Source: an uncultured Bacteroidales bacterium
GTDB lineage: Bacteria > Bacteroidota > Bacteroidia > Bacteroidales > FEN-979
Length of the DNA: 49,967 bases
NCBI GenBank assembly: GCA_903945175.1
Contig: CAJAUM010000053.1
Span: 1-49,967 of the forward strand
Direction: 5' to 3'
A program made the position numbers and the translations under genes. Each line of letters starts with the position of its first letter. Positions within the stretch are counted from its first letter, which is position 1. The notes below the pieces were generated by a model that had not been told where the DNA came from, made no database searches, and saw only the letters and a program-made list of their open reading frames with translations. Positions 16,588 to 26,219 of this stretch are shown here, piece by piece.

Positions 16588-18228
16588 TTAATTTTTGATC
16601 AGTTTAATGGTCTGTAAGGTTTCCCGGTTTTGCAGTCTGAGGGAATAAACGCCCCTGTCGGCATGCGAAAGATCAATGAGATATTCATTTTGCTGACCAA
16701 AATGCTTCTCGAAAATGAGCCTACCGGTAAGATCAAAAACCTGCACGTTCAGGTTTGTAAGGACTGCGTTTTGAGGCAGGATGTTAAAAATCCCTTTCGA
16801 CGGATTCGGAAAAACCTTCACCATTTCATTTTGAGGATCCTGCGTATGAATACCAGTGAAAACAGACAAAGCATCAAAAGCATTTATTCTTCCAAATCCG
16901 TAATACTGGTCCCATCCGGGAGTATCTTCGATTGGGTCTCCTACCTGGTCTTCAGCAGTCGATTCAATGATGGATTTTATCTGTGCAGGTGTCCTGTTTT
17001 TATCCTGTGCCAATAATAAAGAAGCAAGCCCCGAAACAACAGGAGTTGCCTGTGAAGTTCCACCCCAATAACTTTCGTACTTTGTGTCAGATTGATAATC
17101 CAGTCCATAAATATAATTTCCCGGAGCTACTACAGAAATATGTGATCCGTAATTACTTCCACTTGTAGGACTCCAGAAAAACGGATTGGACCTGTAGTCA
17201 TTTGGATTTGTAGAACCTACGGCAATAACACCGGCATACTTTGCAGGATAGTAAATTGTATCTGAGTTTGTGTTCATCATACAGGCTGCAATTACTACAT
17301 TATTATCTAACGCATAATTAACAGCATCCTGAAGCGTTGTGGAAACCCCTTTGCCACCCAGAGACATATTTATCACGTTTGCCCCATTATCTACAGCGTA
17401 ATAAATGGCATCGGCCCACCATGCATAATACCCGAAATTTGAATTGTTAAGTCCTTTTAAAATCATCAGTTTGCATTTCCAGTCAACACCGGCATATAAA
17501 ATCGAGTTATTTCCATTTGCACCAATAATTCCAGTTACGTTGGTTCCGTGTCCCCTACCATCAGTCGGGTCATTATTGGCATTAGCAAAATTCCATCCCT
17601 GAACATCATCGACAAATCCATTGTTGTCGTCGTCAATCCCATTGTTCGGTATTTCCTCATAATTCTTCCATATCCTTCCTTCAAAATCCGGATGATCCAT
17701 CTTATTTCCGGTATCAATTATTCCAACTATGATGGTGCTGTCTCCCTGTTCAAGACTCCAGCCATTTTCCATATCAATATCCGCTCCGGCTATTGAAGGA
17801 GAATAGGGGAATGTCCCATCGTTTTTTAATCCCCATTGTAAATAATAATATTGGTCATTGGGGACAATCCCTTGTGTTCCTCCTCCTGAACCTACGAAGT
17901 CAGTTTCGGCATATACAGTTTCACCGGTCTTGTAATACTCATCGATGACTTGTTTCAGGTCTGTTCCTTGTGGAAATTGAATAACATAAATGTGTGCGTT
18001 GCTCTTTTTCCCGATGGATTGCCTGTTGATCTTTATCGCATTGAATTTTTGAGTCACATTGTCAATTCTAATATTTCCGATAAGATTTTGTTTAGACCGT
18101 GATTTGCCCGGATCGGCAATTTCATTTTTTATTTTTAAAATAATCCTGTCTGTTTGTTTGGAGTTTTGTCCAAAAGATGCAATACTACTGAACAGTATGA
18201 TTGCAAGCATGTAAATTTTTAGTCTCAT
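16588..18228 (-). CDS. T9SS-exported subtilisin-like serine protease (S8 family)
   Basis: A 546-residue secreted protease with signal peptide (1-21, SIASFGQ), an N-terminal inhibitor-like propeptide (about 25-110), and an S8 catalytic domain with D172 (IIDTGNKMDHPDF), H228 (GRGHGTNVTG) and S392 (GGTSQATPVVSG). A T9SS type A domain (about 465-546, VFPNPSKGIF ... GVYSLRLQN) ends the protein. The stretch NNGIDDDNNGFVDD (195-208) resembles a calcium-binding acidic loop. The oxyanion-hole region reads AACMMNTNSDT instead of the usual AAGN-type motif, so activity is likely but not certain. It is monocistronic, with no TAnnTTTG box found upstream. Confidence 0.93.
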   Translation of the reverse strand: MRLKIYMLAIILFSSIASFGQNSKQTDRIILKIKNEIADPGKSRSKQNLIGNIRIDNVTQKFNAIKINRQSIGKKSNAHIYVIQFPQGTDLKQVIDEYYKTGETVYAETDFVGSGGGTQGIVPNDQYYYLQWGLKNDGTFPYSPSIAGADIDMENGWSLEQGDSTIIVGIIDTGNKMDHPDFEGRIWKNYEEIPNNGIDDDNNGFVDDVQGWNFANANNDPTDGRGHGTNVTGIIGANGNNSILYAGVDWKCKLMILKGLNNSNFGYYAWWADAIYYAVDNGANVINMSLGGKGVSTTLQDAVNYALDNNVVIAACMMNTNSDTIYYPAKYAGVIAVGSTNPNDYRSNPFFWSPTSGSNYGSHISVVAPGNYIYGLDYQSDTKYESYWGGTSQATPVVSGLASLLLAQDKNRTPAQIKSIIESTAEDQVGDPIEDTPGWDQYYGFGRINAFDALSVFTGIHTQDPQNEMVKVFPNPSKGIFNILPQNAVLTNLNVQVFDLTGRLIFEKHFGQQNEYLIDLSHADRGVYSLRLQNRETLQTIKLIKN

Positions 18229-18494
18229 TTGCTGATAATTTGAATGGATACTTTAATATTTCTTTGCTTATATGTTTTATACTCAAGGAAAACAGGTTTG
18301 TGGTGTCACCCTGCTCCCAGGCCCATAAATATACCGAATTATTCTGATAATTAATCGATTAATTTTATATATTTTTCATTTTAAATATCATTAAACCATT
18401 GGCAACCAACAACTTTTCAGTGTATTCAACTCCGAAATAAGAGAAAGGTGCACTATGGTTTAAAAGAGAGAAAAAGAGGATATTTGCGAGCATA

Positions 18495-18526
18495 GTGGAC
18501 AAAACGGATCATCTGACCACCTTGTG
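18495..18526 (+). repeat. Direct repeat, left copy
   Basis: Begins GTGGAC, contains ACGGATCATCTGACCAC, and matches 20812-20843 at 27 of 32 positions. The two copies flank the YCF48-repeat gene. The reverse complement (GTGGTCAG-type core) recalls the terminal repeats of IS21-like elements, but no transposase is present. Confidence 0.6.
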
Positions 18527-18670
18527 CTGATCTAAACCCACCATACTAAATGTCTGATAATAAAACATCTAAGCTGGTCCATTGCGACCGGTCTGGGATG
18601 GTTTACTCCACTGGCTTCTCCAGCAAATCCGATATATTTAATTTTTCCAAACTTTGTTTCAAATTTGAGG

Positions 18671-18678
18671 TACATTTG
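18671..18678 (+). promoter_or_regulatory. Predicted -7 box of the YCF48-repeat gene
   Basis: TACATTTG, 26 bases before the ATG at 18705. A TTG at 18654-18656 is closer than the usual spacing. Confidence 0.5.
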
Positions 18679-18704
18679 AATTTCATATAGACAACCCGCA
18701 AAAA

Positions 18705-20783
18705 ATGAAATTTTTAATCACGTGGTGCCTCCTGCTCCTGCTCCCTTTGAGTTTATCGGCCCAGTGGACCTGGAAAAATCCTAAAATTCAGGGAAATCCT
18801 TTGTATTCTGTCGATTTTGTCGATGCCAATACAGGATTTACCGTCGGGGATTTCGGGACGATCCTGAAGACAACCAACGGAGGTCAAACCTGGGCATTTT
18901 GCAACAGCGGAACACAGTCCAACCTGTTATCGGTCTCCTTTCCTTCAGCATCGGTGGGGTTCGCCACCGGATATGACGGGACCATCCTGAAAACATCCGA
19001 TGCCGGGGTCACCTGGAATGCACAGACAAGCGGAACCATCTTTGAATTGCGATCGGTCTTCTTCGTCAGCGAAACCACCGGTTATAGCTGCGGCCAGCAT
19101 GGCCTAATCCTGAAAACCACCGACGGGGGAGCAACCTGGATCAAGTCGAAATGGAGCGGGGCCGCCGACCTCGAATCCATATTTTTCCTGAACGACCTAG
19201 TAGGATACGCATGCGGCCAGCATGGAACGATCATCAAGACCATCAACGGCGGACTGGGCTGGACCATCCAGAAGGAGTACATCGCCGATGAGCTGCGTTC
19301 CATCTGGTTTACCGATTCACTGAATGGGTGTGCGGTGGGAATGAAGAGCTGGGACAGCTACCTGGTAAGGACGACGGATGGGGGCGCCACCTGGACGGAG
19401 ATTACGATGCCAATGGAGGATGGATTGTTATTCGTGACCTTTACGAGCCCCACCACGGGTTTTGCCTCAAGTTCGGGAGGCGGCATTCTTAAGACAACCG
19501 ATGGTGGAATTACGTGGAATTCCAGGCCGGCGGGTTCACACCTCTTATCACTCACCTTTCCGGATGCGAATACAGGCTACGGGGTGGGTCTTGGGGGAAA
19601 CATATTGAAAACGGTCGATGGCGGAGAGCGCTGGACCCCGCTCACATCGGGCACCAACACCAACTTCAGCAAGATAACCTTCGTGAACGATCTCAAAGGA
19701 TTCGCCACGGGGTATTATTGTATCATGGCGTCAAACGATGGTGGCGAAACCTGGCAGGAATGTTACCGCAGCAGCACGTATGAACCGAATGACGTTGCTT
19801 TTCTTGATGAAAATACGGCCGTCGTGGCTGCCTCCTGGATGGATTGGCATAACTGGAAGGCAGCGTTCCTGAGGACCACCGACGGAGGATTGACCTGGAA
19901 TGTGACGCAATCGGGGGCGTATGGCTGGCCCAAAGCGCTGGCATTTCCCAATCAGATGACCGGATATTCGGTGGGATATTATGGCGATATTTTCAAAACC
20001 ACCGATGGAGGAATAACCTGGACCCAGATTTGGAATGAGTACTATTTTAGCTTGAACGGAGTATTCTTCACCAGTCCGACAAATGGGTTTGCCGTAGGAT
20101 ATTTCAGCCAGGACGGACGAGCGATCATTCATACCACCGATGGCGGTTCAACATGGACCATTCATCCTTACCAGGCTGAAGCCGCCTTGAGAAGTGTTTG
20201 CTTTACCGATTCACTGAACGGGTTCATCGTGGGTGAAAACGGGCAGATCCTGCGGACCACGGATGGCGGGACTTCATGGACCAAAATACCCCTGATGGTC
20301 GAGGATCTGTTTTCGGTCCATTTTCCCGATAGCCAAACCGGCTACATTGCCGGGGAGGAGGGTATCATTTTGAAAACCTGGGATGGGGGAAATTCATGGT
20401 ACTTAACGAAAATCACTACACAACCGCTGAATTCAGTCTTTTTCATCAATCCAAGTGTAGGTTTTGCCGCAGGGGGGAGCGGTGCGATCCTGAAGACCAC
20501 GAACGGCGGCGGATTAAATATTGAAGAGCCGGCACGAAAGAATAGCGGAATTATCCTCTCCCCAAACCCTGCGCATGACCGGATATCGATCCGGCTGACT
20601 TCCTTTGATCCGGGAGAAATCCAGGTTGATCTGTACGACATCACGGGCCGGCATGTTCAGTCAAATTCTTTCCGCCCCCAGCAACCATTGGATATCGATG
20701 TCAGCGGATTAACCGCCGGCCTCTACCTGGTTAAGGTCAAAACTTCAAACCGGATTGTAGTAGGTAAAGCTATCATACGGTAA
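18705..20783 (+). CDS. T9SS-exported YCF48-like beta-propeller repeat protein
   Basis: A 692-residue exported protein with a signal peptide (1-19, SLSAQ) and about fourteen repeats of roughly 40-45 residues of the form G.ILKTTDGG.TW...SGT..L.SV.F...TGYA.G (residues about 20-605). This is the YCF48/HCF136-like or BNR-type propeller pattern. A T9SS type A domain closes the protein (about 615-692, LSPNPAHDRI ... GLYLVKV). No catalytic motif is visible, and it is probably a surface binding or structural protein. The repeats resemble those in the C10 protease at 13098-15983. Similar 32-base sequences flank the gene (18495 and 20812), so it may have moved or been duplicated as a unit. Confidence 0.88.
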   Translation: MKFLITWCLLLLLPLSLSAQWTWKNPKIQGNPLYSVDFVDANTGFTVGDFGTILKTTNGGQTWAFCNSGTQSNLLSVSFPSASVGFATGYDGTILKTSDAGVTWNAQTSGTIFELRSVFFVSETTGYSCGQHGLILKTTDGGATWIKSKWSGAADLESIFFLNDLVGYACGQHGTIIKTINGGLGWTIQKEYIADELRSIWFTDSLNGCAVGMKSWDSYLVRTTDGGATWTEITMPMEDGLLFVTFTSPTTGFASSSGGGILKTTDGGITWNSRPAGSHLLSLTFPDANTGYGVGLGGNILKTVDGGERWTPLTSGTNTNFSKITFVNDLKGFATGYYCIMASNDGGETWQECYRSSTYEPNDVAFLDENTAVVAASWMDWHNWKAAFLRTTDGGLTWNVTQSGAYGWPKALAFPNQMTGYSVGYYGDIFKTTDGGITWTQIWNEYYFSLNGVFFTSPTNGFAVGYFSQDGRAIIHTTDGGSTWTIHPYQAEAALRSVCFTDSLNGFIVGENGQILRTTDGGTSWTKIPLMVEDLFSVHFPDSQTGYIAGEEGIILKTWDGGNSWYLTKITTQPLNSVFFINPSVGFAAGGSGAILKTTNGGGLNIEEPARKNSGIILSPNPAHDRISIRLTSFDPGEIQVDLYDITGRHVQSNSFRPQQPLDIDVSGLTAGLYLVKVKTSNRIVVGKAIIR

Positions 20784-20811
20784 TTATTGCCAGAATGGAC
20801 TTCGTTCAAAT

Positions 20812-20843
20812 GTGGACTTAACGGATCAGCTGACCACTTTGAG
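20812..20843 (+). repeat. Direct repeat, right copy
   Basis: Begins GTGGACTTAACGGATC, continues CTGACCAC and matches 18495-18526 in the same orientation. It lies 28 bases after the stop of the YCF48-repeat gene. Confidence 0.6.
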
Positions 20844-20894
20844 GACTGACTTTCCCAATTTGGGCAGCAATCAACTGTTTCAAAGAAATTTGGT

Positions 20895-20902
20895 TAATTT
20901 TG
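20895..20902 (+). promoter_or_regulatory. Possible -7 box of the radical SAM gene
   Basis: TAATTTTG fits TAnnTTTG but leaves a leader of about 85 bases and lacks a TTG at the right distance. Confidence 0.3.
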
Positions 20903-20996
20903 CCCTGTCAAAAAGCATCAAAAAATCCTGCTATATTTCCTAAACTTTGCAATTCATGAATGGCTCCTGCAATAGCCCAGTTTAAAGATCATTTGA

Positions 20997-22349
20997 ATGA
21001 AGATTTTACTTATAGCACCCTGTTTAATTCAGGAGCAGCGACCCAATTCAATGGATATACCACAGCTCACCCTGTCGCTGATTGCTGCACTTACCCCGCC
21101 CGAACATGAAATACAAATTGTAGAGGAGGTATATGGTGAGAAGGTGAATTTTGACGGCGATTACGATGTCATCGGCATTTCAATTATGACCCAAACCTGT
21201 ATCAGGGGTTACCAGATAGCCAATGAATTCAAAAAACGTGGGAAAATTGTCGTATTTGGAGGAATCCACGCCACAGCGATGCCGGATGAAGCCATTTTAT
21301 ATGGCAACGCGGTGGTAATTGGAGAGGCTGAGGGACTTTGGGATATTGTGTTGGATGATATCAGGCATCATCGTTTGAAATCATTCTATAAACTTGACAA
21401 ATTACCTGATCTGCAAAGTCATGTCATGCCCCGAAGGGATTTGATCAAGTGTTCTTCGGGTAAATTTTCGATTGCACCCATCGAAACCACCCGTGGCTGT
21501 CCGTACAATTGTGATTTTTGTACTGTATCAAGATTTTTTGGAACCCGCCAACGTCACAAACCCATTTCTGATATCATTACCGACATTGAATCATGTAAAG
21601 AAAAAAACCTTTTCTTTCTTGACGACAACATCACCGGGGATAAACGCTATGCGAAGGAGTTGTTCAGGGCGATGATTCCACAGAAGAAGATATGGGTGGG
21701 ACAGGCTTCTATTCAGGTGGCCAGCGACACAGAACTCATCAAACTCGCATACCAATCGGGATGCAGGGCATTGCTGATCGGATTTGAATCGATGTCAGAT
21801 TCGGGCATCAATCAATACCGTAAAACCTTAAAAACAGTAGAGGAAAACATTCTTGCTGTAAAAAAACTACAGGATAACGGGATTATGACCATGGCATCAC
21901 TCATCTTTGGACTTGATTCAGACACGCCCGCAGTGTTTGATATTGCGCATGATTTTCTTACACGTTCAAAAGCGGCTTTCTTTCAGGCATGTGTGATGAC
22001 ACCCTATCCGGGAACACCGGTATTCAATAAATTACGTTCACAGGGACGTATCCTTACCGATGACTGGAACAGGTTTGATGCCTCCAAAGTGATCATCAGG
22101 CCTGAAAATATCTCTCCTGAAGCATTACTGGATGGGTATGACAAAATAAAATGGCACTTCTATTCCAACCTCTCGATCCTTAAGCGTTCTTACCCGAACA
22201 TTAAAATCGGTTTTTGGGAAGCAATCCTTTTTTTCACTTTAAATAAAGGATATCAGAAAAGGAATCATCCCTCCATGTTTTCCCAGGTATATCAGAACGA
22301 ACCCGGCAATCCTGTTGATTTCAATGTTGACAAGTATGTGAGTGGATAA
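20997..22349 (+). CDS. B12-binding-domain-like radical SAM protein
   Basis: A 450-residue protein with an N-terminal Rossmann-like domain of the cobalamin-binding type (1-125, with DYDVIGISIMTQT and VVFGGIHAT) and a radical SAM core whose cluster-binding cysteines are C168, C172 and C175 in CPYNCDFC. The FFLDDN, SGCRALLIGFES and GLDSDTPAVF blocks are typical of the family. The DxHxxG cobalamin motif is absent, as in many members. Substrate unknown: relatives include hopanoid- and lipid-modifying enzymes and methylthiotransferases. It stands alone, ending 15 bases before the convergent PKD lipoprotein gene. Confidence 0.88.
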   Translation: MKILLIAPCLIQEQRPNSMDIPQLTLSLIAALTPPEHEIQIVEEVYGEKVNFDGDYDVIGISIMTQTCIRGYQIANEFKKRGKIVVFGGIHATAMPDEAILYGNAVVIGEAEGLWDIVLDDIRHHRLKSFYKLDKLPDLQSHVMPRRDLIKCSSGKFSIAPIETTRGCPYNCDFCTVSRFFGTRQRHKPISDIITDIESCKEKNLFFLDDNITGDKRYAKELFRAMIPQKKIWVGQASIQVASDTELIKLAYQSGCRALLIGFESMSDSGINQYRKTLKTVEENILAVKKLQDNGIMTMASLIFGLDSDTPAVFDIAHDFLTRSKAAFFQACVMTPYPGTPVFNKLRSQGRILTDDWNRFDASKVIIRPENISPEALLDGYDKIKWHFYSNLSILKRSYPNIKIGFWEAILFFTLNKGYQKRNHPSMFSQVYQNEPGNPVDFNVDKYVSG

Positions 22350-22364
22350 GCCGGCGGGAATCGG

Positions 22365-23000
22365 TCAATGTGGGCGTTTAACAAGACTGCTGTCCCATTT
22401 ACTGAGATTCACCTGGGTGCATCCCGTCTTGAAGGTCACCGTGCCGGTAGTATAGAAATACCAGTTATTGAGGTAATCATTATAGGTAAACCGGGCTTCA
22501 TAGGTATAGGTTCCGAGTGGTTTATTAAAGTTCGGGTAGCCGAAACTCCCACAATCTGGCGGTAAAGAGCCCGGACTTTGATAACCAAGCATCATCATCG
22601 TGTCGGTTCCGATGTTCACGTAAATGCTGTTGGATGTCCAAAATTTATGGTAGGTATAAAATATGACAGATGCAGATTCAGATGTAATATTTATCTGTGC
22701 CCAGGCACTGGCCACTTTTCCATTCCCATACGCATTAAGCACGGCTTTGTAAACCCCGGCATTTTGATATTGATGGTCAAATGTTGTCGCAGCGGAGGTT
22801 GAAGTGGTAGAATCACCAAAATCCCATAAAAATGAAGTTGCATCTGTAGAGGTATTTGTGAAGGTCACCCATCCGTTTGACTTAATGGAATATTGAAACA
22901 TTCCATACGGGTCACTTACGGGCGTGGTGGTATCTTTTTTACAAGATTGCAGCGTAGAAACTACCCCGATAAAAAATAAAAAGTACGAAATTTTTTTCAT
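22365..23000 (-). CDS. PKD-domain lipoprotein
   Basis: A 211-residue envelope lipoprotein. The N-terminal signal ends in the lipobox LQSC (C20) followed by KKD. A PKD domain spans about residues 35-105 (FTNTSTDATSFLWDFGDS ... HQYQNAGVYKAVL). The rest is a beta-rich region with no recognised family. It is probably a surface or periplasmic binding protein of unknown partner. It has no T9SS domain, unlike its neighbours. Confidence 0.8.
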   Translation of the reverse strand: MKKISYFLFFIGVVSTLQSCKKDTTTPVSDPYGMFQYSIKSNGWVTFTNTSTDATSFLWDFGDSTTSTSAATTFDHQYQNAGVYKAVLNAYGNGKVASAWAQINITSESASVIFYTYHKFWTSNSIYVNIGTDTMMMLGYQSPGSLPPDCGSFGYPNFNKPLGTYTYEARFTYNDYLNNWYFYTTGTVTFKTGCTQVNLSKWDSSLVKRPH

Positions 23001-23111
23001 GGTATTTGAGGTTTGGGTGATTATTTCCGATTAACAACAGGATAAAGGTACAACATTGTTTCTGAGAACAAAATAGTTTTTTGATGATGCATGTTTTATG
23101 CGTCATGGATG

Positions 23112-23119
23112 TATCTTTG
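23112..23119 (+). promoter_or_regulatory. Predicted -7 box of the propeller gene
   Basis: TATCTTTG lies 72 bases before the chosen ATG at 23192 and within the longest possible reading frame (from 23081), which argues for the later start. Confidence 0.5.
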
Positions 23120-23191
23120 TGTAGCGTGATTCAGGACGACCCTTATGGCGGATCGACCAGGTTAATCGATTACTTTTTAAATCACAGGAAT

Positions 23192-25483
23192 ATGAAAACA
23201 AAATTATTGCTGCTGGTTTTGGTTATGGTCATGATCTCTTGTTTAAAGAGTTCATCACAAACTTCAAGTTACTACCTGGTTAACCAGGTCGATATAAAAA
23301 ATGCGCTGGTAAGCGAACACAAAAATGTGTTGAAAATTTTTGATGTGGCTGTTGATGAAGTGCGCGGAAAAGCTTACGCCTCGGGTTTCCAGACAGAATT
23401 TGCCTCCATTATTGACCTGGAAACAAAAGAGGAAACAGGTTCAGTTGAACTTCCGTTTGCCGGGCTTAAAAATGAATTGGAATGCAATCCCTCCAATGGT
23501 TTTTTGCTGGCTACCACACCCGAAACCTCCCCTGTGATCACCTATCTTATCAATCCTTTAAACAGCCAGGTAGCGGGCACATACGCTTATCTGAACAGTT
23601 GCAACGGAATTTGTTTCGACGAAATCAACAACCATGTTTTTCTGGCTGATAACAACCGGATAAAAATATGCAACGGAAATGATTTGAGCGCCATCGATTC
23701 ATTCCCGACAGGGTATGTGATGGGTGATATCGGTTTCGACAAAACGAATCATGTTATTTACACGGTTTCGCGCAACATGGTGGGTCCCAACATGGTCATC
23801 AAAGCCTTCTCTTCCACAGCCCCCTATTCTTTGCTGAATACGATCTCTGTTCCGTCGGCCAATATTTTGGGGGAATTGCTTCTGGATATAGTGAATGACC
23901 GGTTGTTCCTGTTTGGGGTAAATGATATTAAAACCATCCGGATTTCGACAAAAACGATCGTATCGGCAGTGAGCACAAGCATGGAAACCACCGAAAAGGT
24001 ATATTCCTCTTATTTACAGACGCTGTTCATGACCAATGAAGATGGATATTCGGGCCAGGGAGAACATGGCAGCTGGAGCAAAATATACAAGCACATCCCT
24101 GGAACTTCGGCCCTGGATTCTGTAAAAATGGGAGATAAAACAGCGAGACTGGCCATGGACAATACCCGGCACATCCTTATCGTTCCTGATATGCACAGCG
24201 GTTATGTGGAGTTATTGGATCTTCAGACCAATGAAATCGACTCGGTGGATATCGGAGAATCGGCGGATGATTTCGCATGCGCTCCCGACGGTCAGCGGTT
24301 GTATATCGCCAAGCGTTTGGGCGGCAGCCGGGTGATCACCTATGATAAAAACACACATGGGTTAACTCAAATGAAGGCGGGTGTATGGCCCTGTGTCGTG
24401 TCGGTCGATTCCCTGCTTGGAAGATTGTTCGTATTGAATGAATTTGAGAGTTCCGTGTCGGTGTTCAATTGCAACACCAACGAAAAAACAGCCACCATCA
24501 TGCTGTCGATCCCTGAGGGACGCAAAGATGCCATTCCAACCATGTACCTGGATCAATCGAGCCATCGTATTTTCATCAGTTTCCCTGAATTTGGATGCAT
24601 TATAAAAGTGAACGCGCAAACGCTGACGGAAGAGGATGTCATTTCAATTCCCGGATTTCATTTCAATGAGGAGTACCATTATGGCATCGGAATTATTCAA
24701 CTGATCACCTTCCCGCCGCTAAACAAGCTCCTGGCGCTTCAAAAAACCGAAAAGAAGCTGAAGGTTTTCGATCTAAATTCACTTGCATTGATCGATTCCG
24801 CCGACCTCTCTGCCGTATGGCCCAATGGCTCGGTATTCGAAAGCAATTTGATGGCCTATAATGCAGCTTCAGGAAATTTGTTCTTTGGAAATAAAATCCT
24901 TAACCCCGTAAACTATCATGTCGTTGCATCGCTTCCTGCTGCAGAACACCTCCTGGGATACCTGGATGGCGAAAACAAAATATTCGGGATTTCATCCATC
25001 GGGGGCGAAGTCAAAGTGAACGAATACAACGGTTCCACATTTGCGCTTACCTCATCCCGTATGCTCTTTCAGCAATCGGGGATTGCCATGCCGGTATTTT
25101 ATTACGACAGCCATACCCATGATCTGTTTATTGCCGAATTCAACTATGCCCTCCTCCGCCATTATGACCTCGATTCAACCGTGGTCACTTCGGTATTTGA
25201 CGGAAACAACGCAATGGGGTATCATCTTGAGCAGAACGTTCCAAATCCCTTTTCCTGTTCCACCACGATCAGTTTTTCGATACCCAGATCAGGCAAGGTA
25301 AATCTGGCCCTATATGACATGAACGGGAATCCTGTCAAAACCCTGGTCAATGAATTTTTAACGGCCGGATGCCATGAGCGGGAATTTATTGCACAGCCGG
25401 ATTACAGCGGGATCTATTTTATGGTTTTGCAGACCCCCGAAACAAGAATCGTAAAGAAAATGATGATACAAGCTGAACGATGA
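23192..25483 (+). CDS. T9SS-exported YVTN/NHL-like beta-propeller protein
   Basis: A 763-residue protein. The ATG at 23192 is chosen because it opens a clear signal sequence (MKTKLLLLVLVMVMISC), is preceded by CAGGAA and lies downstream of a promoter box; the frame extends back to 23081 without such support. The body (about 40-680) is made of weak repeats of the kind seen in surface-layer YVTN propellers (LDLQTNEIDSVDIGE, ...PDGQRLYIAKR). The C-terminus is a T9SS type A domain of the QNVPNPFSCSTTISF type (about 685-763). The early cysteine in MISC might be lipidated, which would be unusual for a T9SS cargo. No enzyme motif is visible. Confidence 0.82.
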   Translation: MKTKLLLLVLVMVMISCLKSSSQTSSYYLVNQVDIKNALVSEHKNVLKIFDVAVDEVRGKAYASGFQTEFASIIDLETKEETGSVELPFAGLKNELECNPSNGFLLATTPETSPVITYLINPLNSQVAGTYAYLNSCNGICFDEINNHVFLADNNRIKICNGNDLSAIDSFPTGYVMGDIGFDKTNHVIYTVSRNMVGPNMVIKAFSSTAPYSLLNTISVPSANILGELLLDIVNDRLFLFGVNDIKTIRISTKTIVSAVSTSMETTEKVYSSYLQTLFMTNEDGYSGQGEHGSWSKIYKHIPGTSALDSVKMGDKTARLAMDNTRHILIVPDMHSGYVELLDLQTNEIDSVDIGESADDFACAPDGQRLYIAKRLGGSRVITYDKNTHGLTQMKAGVWPCVVSVDSLLGRLFVLNEFESSVSVFNCNTNEKTATIMLSIPEGRKDAIPTMYLDQSSHRIFISFPEFGCIIKVNAQTLTEEDVISIPGFHFNEEYHYGIGIIQLITFPPLNKLLALQKTEKKLKVFDLNSLALIDSADLSAVWPNGSVFESNLMAYNAASGNLFFGNKILNPVNYHVVASLPAAEHLLGYLDGENKIFGISSIGGEVKVNEYNGSTFALTSSRMLFQQSGIAMPVFYYDSHTHDLFIAEFNYALLRHYDLDSTVVTSVFDGNNAMGYHLEQNVPNPFSCSTTISFSIPRSGKVNLALYDMNGNPVKTLVNEFLTAGCHEREFIAQPDYSGIYFMVLQTPETRIVKKMMIQAER

Positions 25484-25517
25484 TCATAATATTTTCTGTA
25501 AACAGAGTATTTAATGT

Positions 25518-25525
25518 TAACTTTG
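25518..25525 (+). promoter_or_regulatory. Predicted -7 box of the 25556-27964 operon
   Basis: TAACTTTG, 30 bases before the ATG at 25556. Confidence 0.55.
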
Positions 25526-25555
25526 TAGAACGATACCTATAACCTCCACGGGAAC

Positions 25556-26194
25556 ATGAGAAAGATCATAACAATACTACTATGTGCGTGCGCACTCATA
25601 AGCAGTGTTTCGGCCCAGGAAAAACCATTGTCTGCCCAGGAAAGACCCTGGAGAATCGGCGTAAAGGCTGGCTTCAACTTGGTCCATTTGGAGAACTACG
25701 GCAAAGGCTATTATTCTGACTTTGAGGCACAGTCGGGCTGGACTTTTGGCGCCCTGTTCCAATACAAAATAGGAGGTTTTGTAAATTACTCTATCGTACC
25801 TGAAATTATTTTTACAAATTCATCGACCGATGCAGATCTGATCTATTTTACAGATTTGGTTACAACCATGCAAACCATTGATGTTCCTGTTAATTTTAAG
25901 GTGGGGCTGCAATTAAGCAAGATTTTCAGGCCCTATATATTGGGAGCCATATACGGATCCTATGTAGTGAGCTATGAAGGGGATCTGTTCTACCATCTTG
26001 ATGACATTAATGAAAGCGTTATCAAAAGCAATATCAATAAACTGTATTTCGGGGTAGCCGCCGGAATGGGTTTTGATATCTGGAAATTCCAGGTTGAGGG
26101 ACGGTACAGGTGGAATCTGAACAGAATTAATTCCGAGTACTTTGGCGCCCTGAAACAACAGGGACTTGAAATCTCATGCGCATTTCTTTTTTAA
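25556..26194 (+). CDS. Outer-membrane beta-barrel protein (porin-family, PorT-like)
   Basis: A 212-residue protein with a signal peptide (1-20, SSVSAQ) and alternating amphipathic strands typical of the small outer-membrane beta-barrel family of Bacteroidota: IGVKAGFNLVHLEN near the start, FGALFQYKIGG, VNFKVGLQLSKIF, FGVAAGMGFDIWKF and a terminal phenylalanine (ISCAFLF). It would sit in the outer membrane with an unknown cargo. The sequence EKPLSAQERP just after the signal contains a short internal repeat of AQE.P. First gene of a likely three-gene unit with the lipase-like gene 25 bases downstream. Confidence 0.78.
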   Translation: MRKIITILLCACALISSVSAQEKPLSAQERPWRIGVKAGFNLVHLENYGKGYYSDFEAQSGWTFGALFQYKIGGFVNYSIVPEIIFTNSSTDADLIYFTDLVTTMQTIDVPVNFKVGLQLSKIFRPYILGAIYGSYVVSYEGDLFYHLDDINESVIKSNINKLYFGVAAGMGFDIWKFQVEGRYRWNLNRINSEYFGALKQQGLEISCAFLF

Positions 26195-26219
26195 TACAGG
26201 ATTTTAAACACCATATCCG

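Larger units (their letters stand above)
18229..18704. other. Intergenic stretch with an IS-like repeat remnant
   Basis: No gene is supported. The stretch separates divergent genes and should hold both promoters. It contains a 32-base sequence at 18495-18526 that recurs at 20812-20843, and a -7 box for the downstream gene at 18671-18678. Confidence 0.5.

Noticed and set aside
18705-20783. Regularly spaced short DNA repeats that might be a CRISPR array
   Set aside because: The repeats are in-frame codons for KTTDGG.TW within one continuous gene and vary at third positions.
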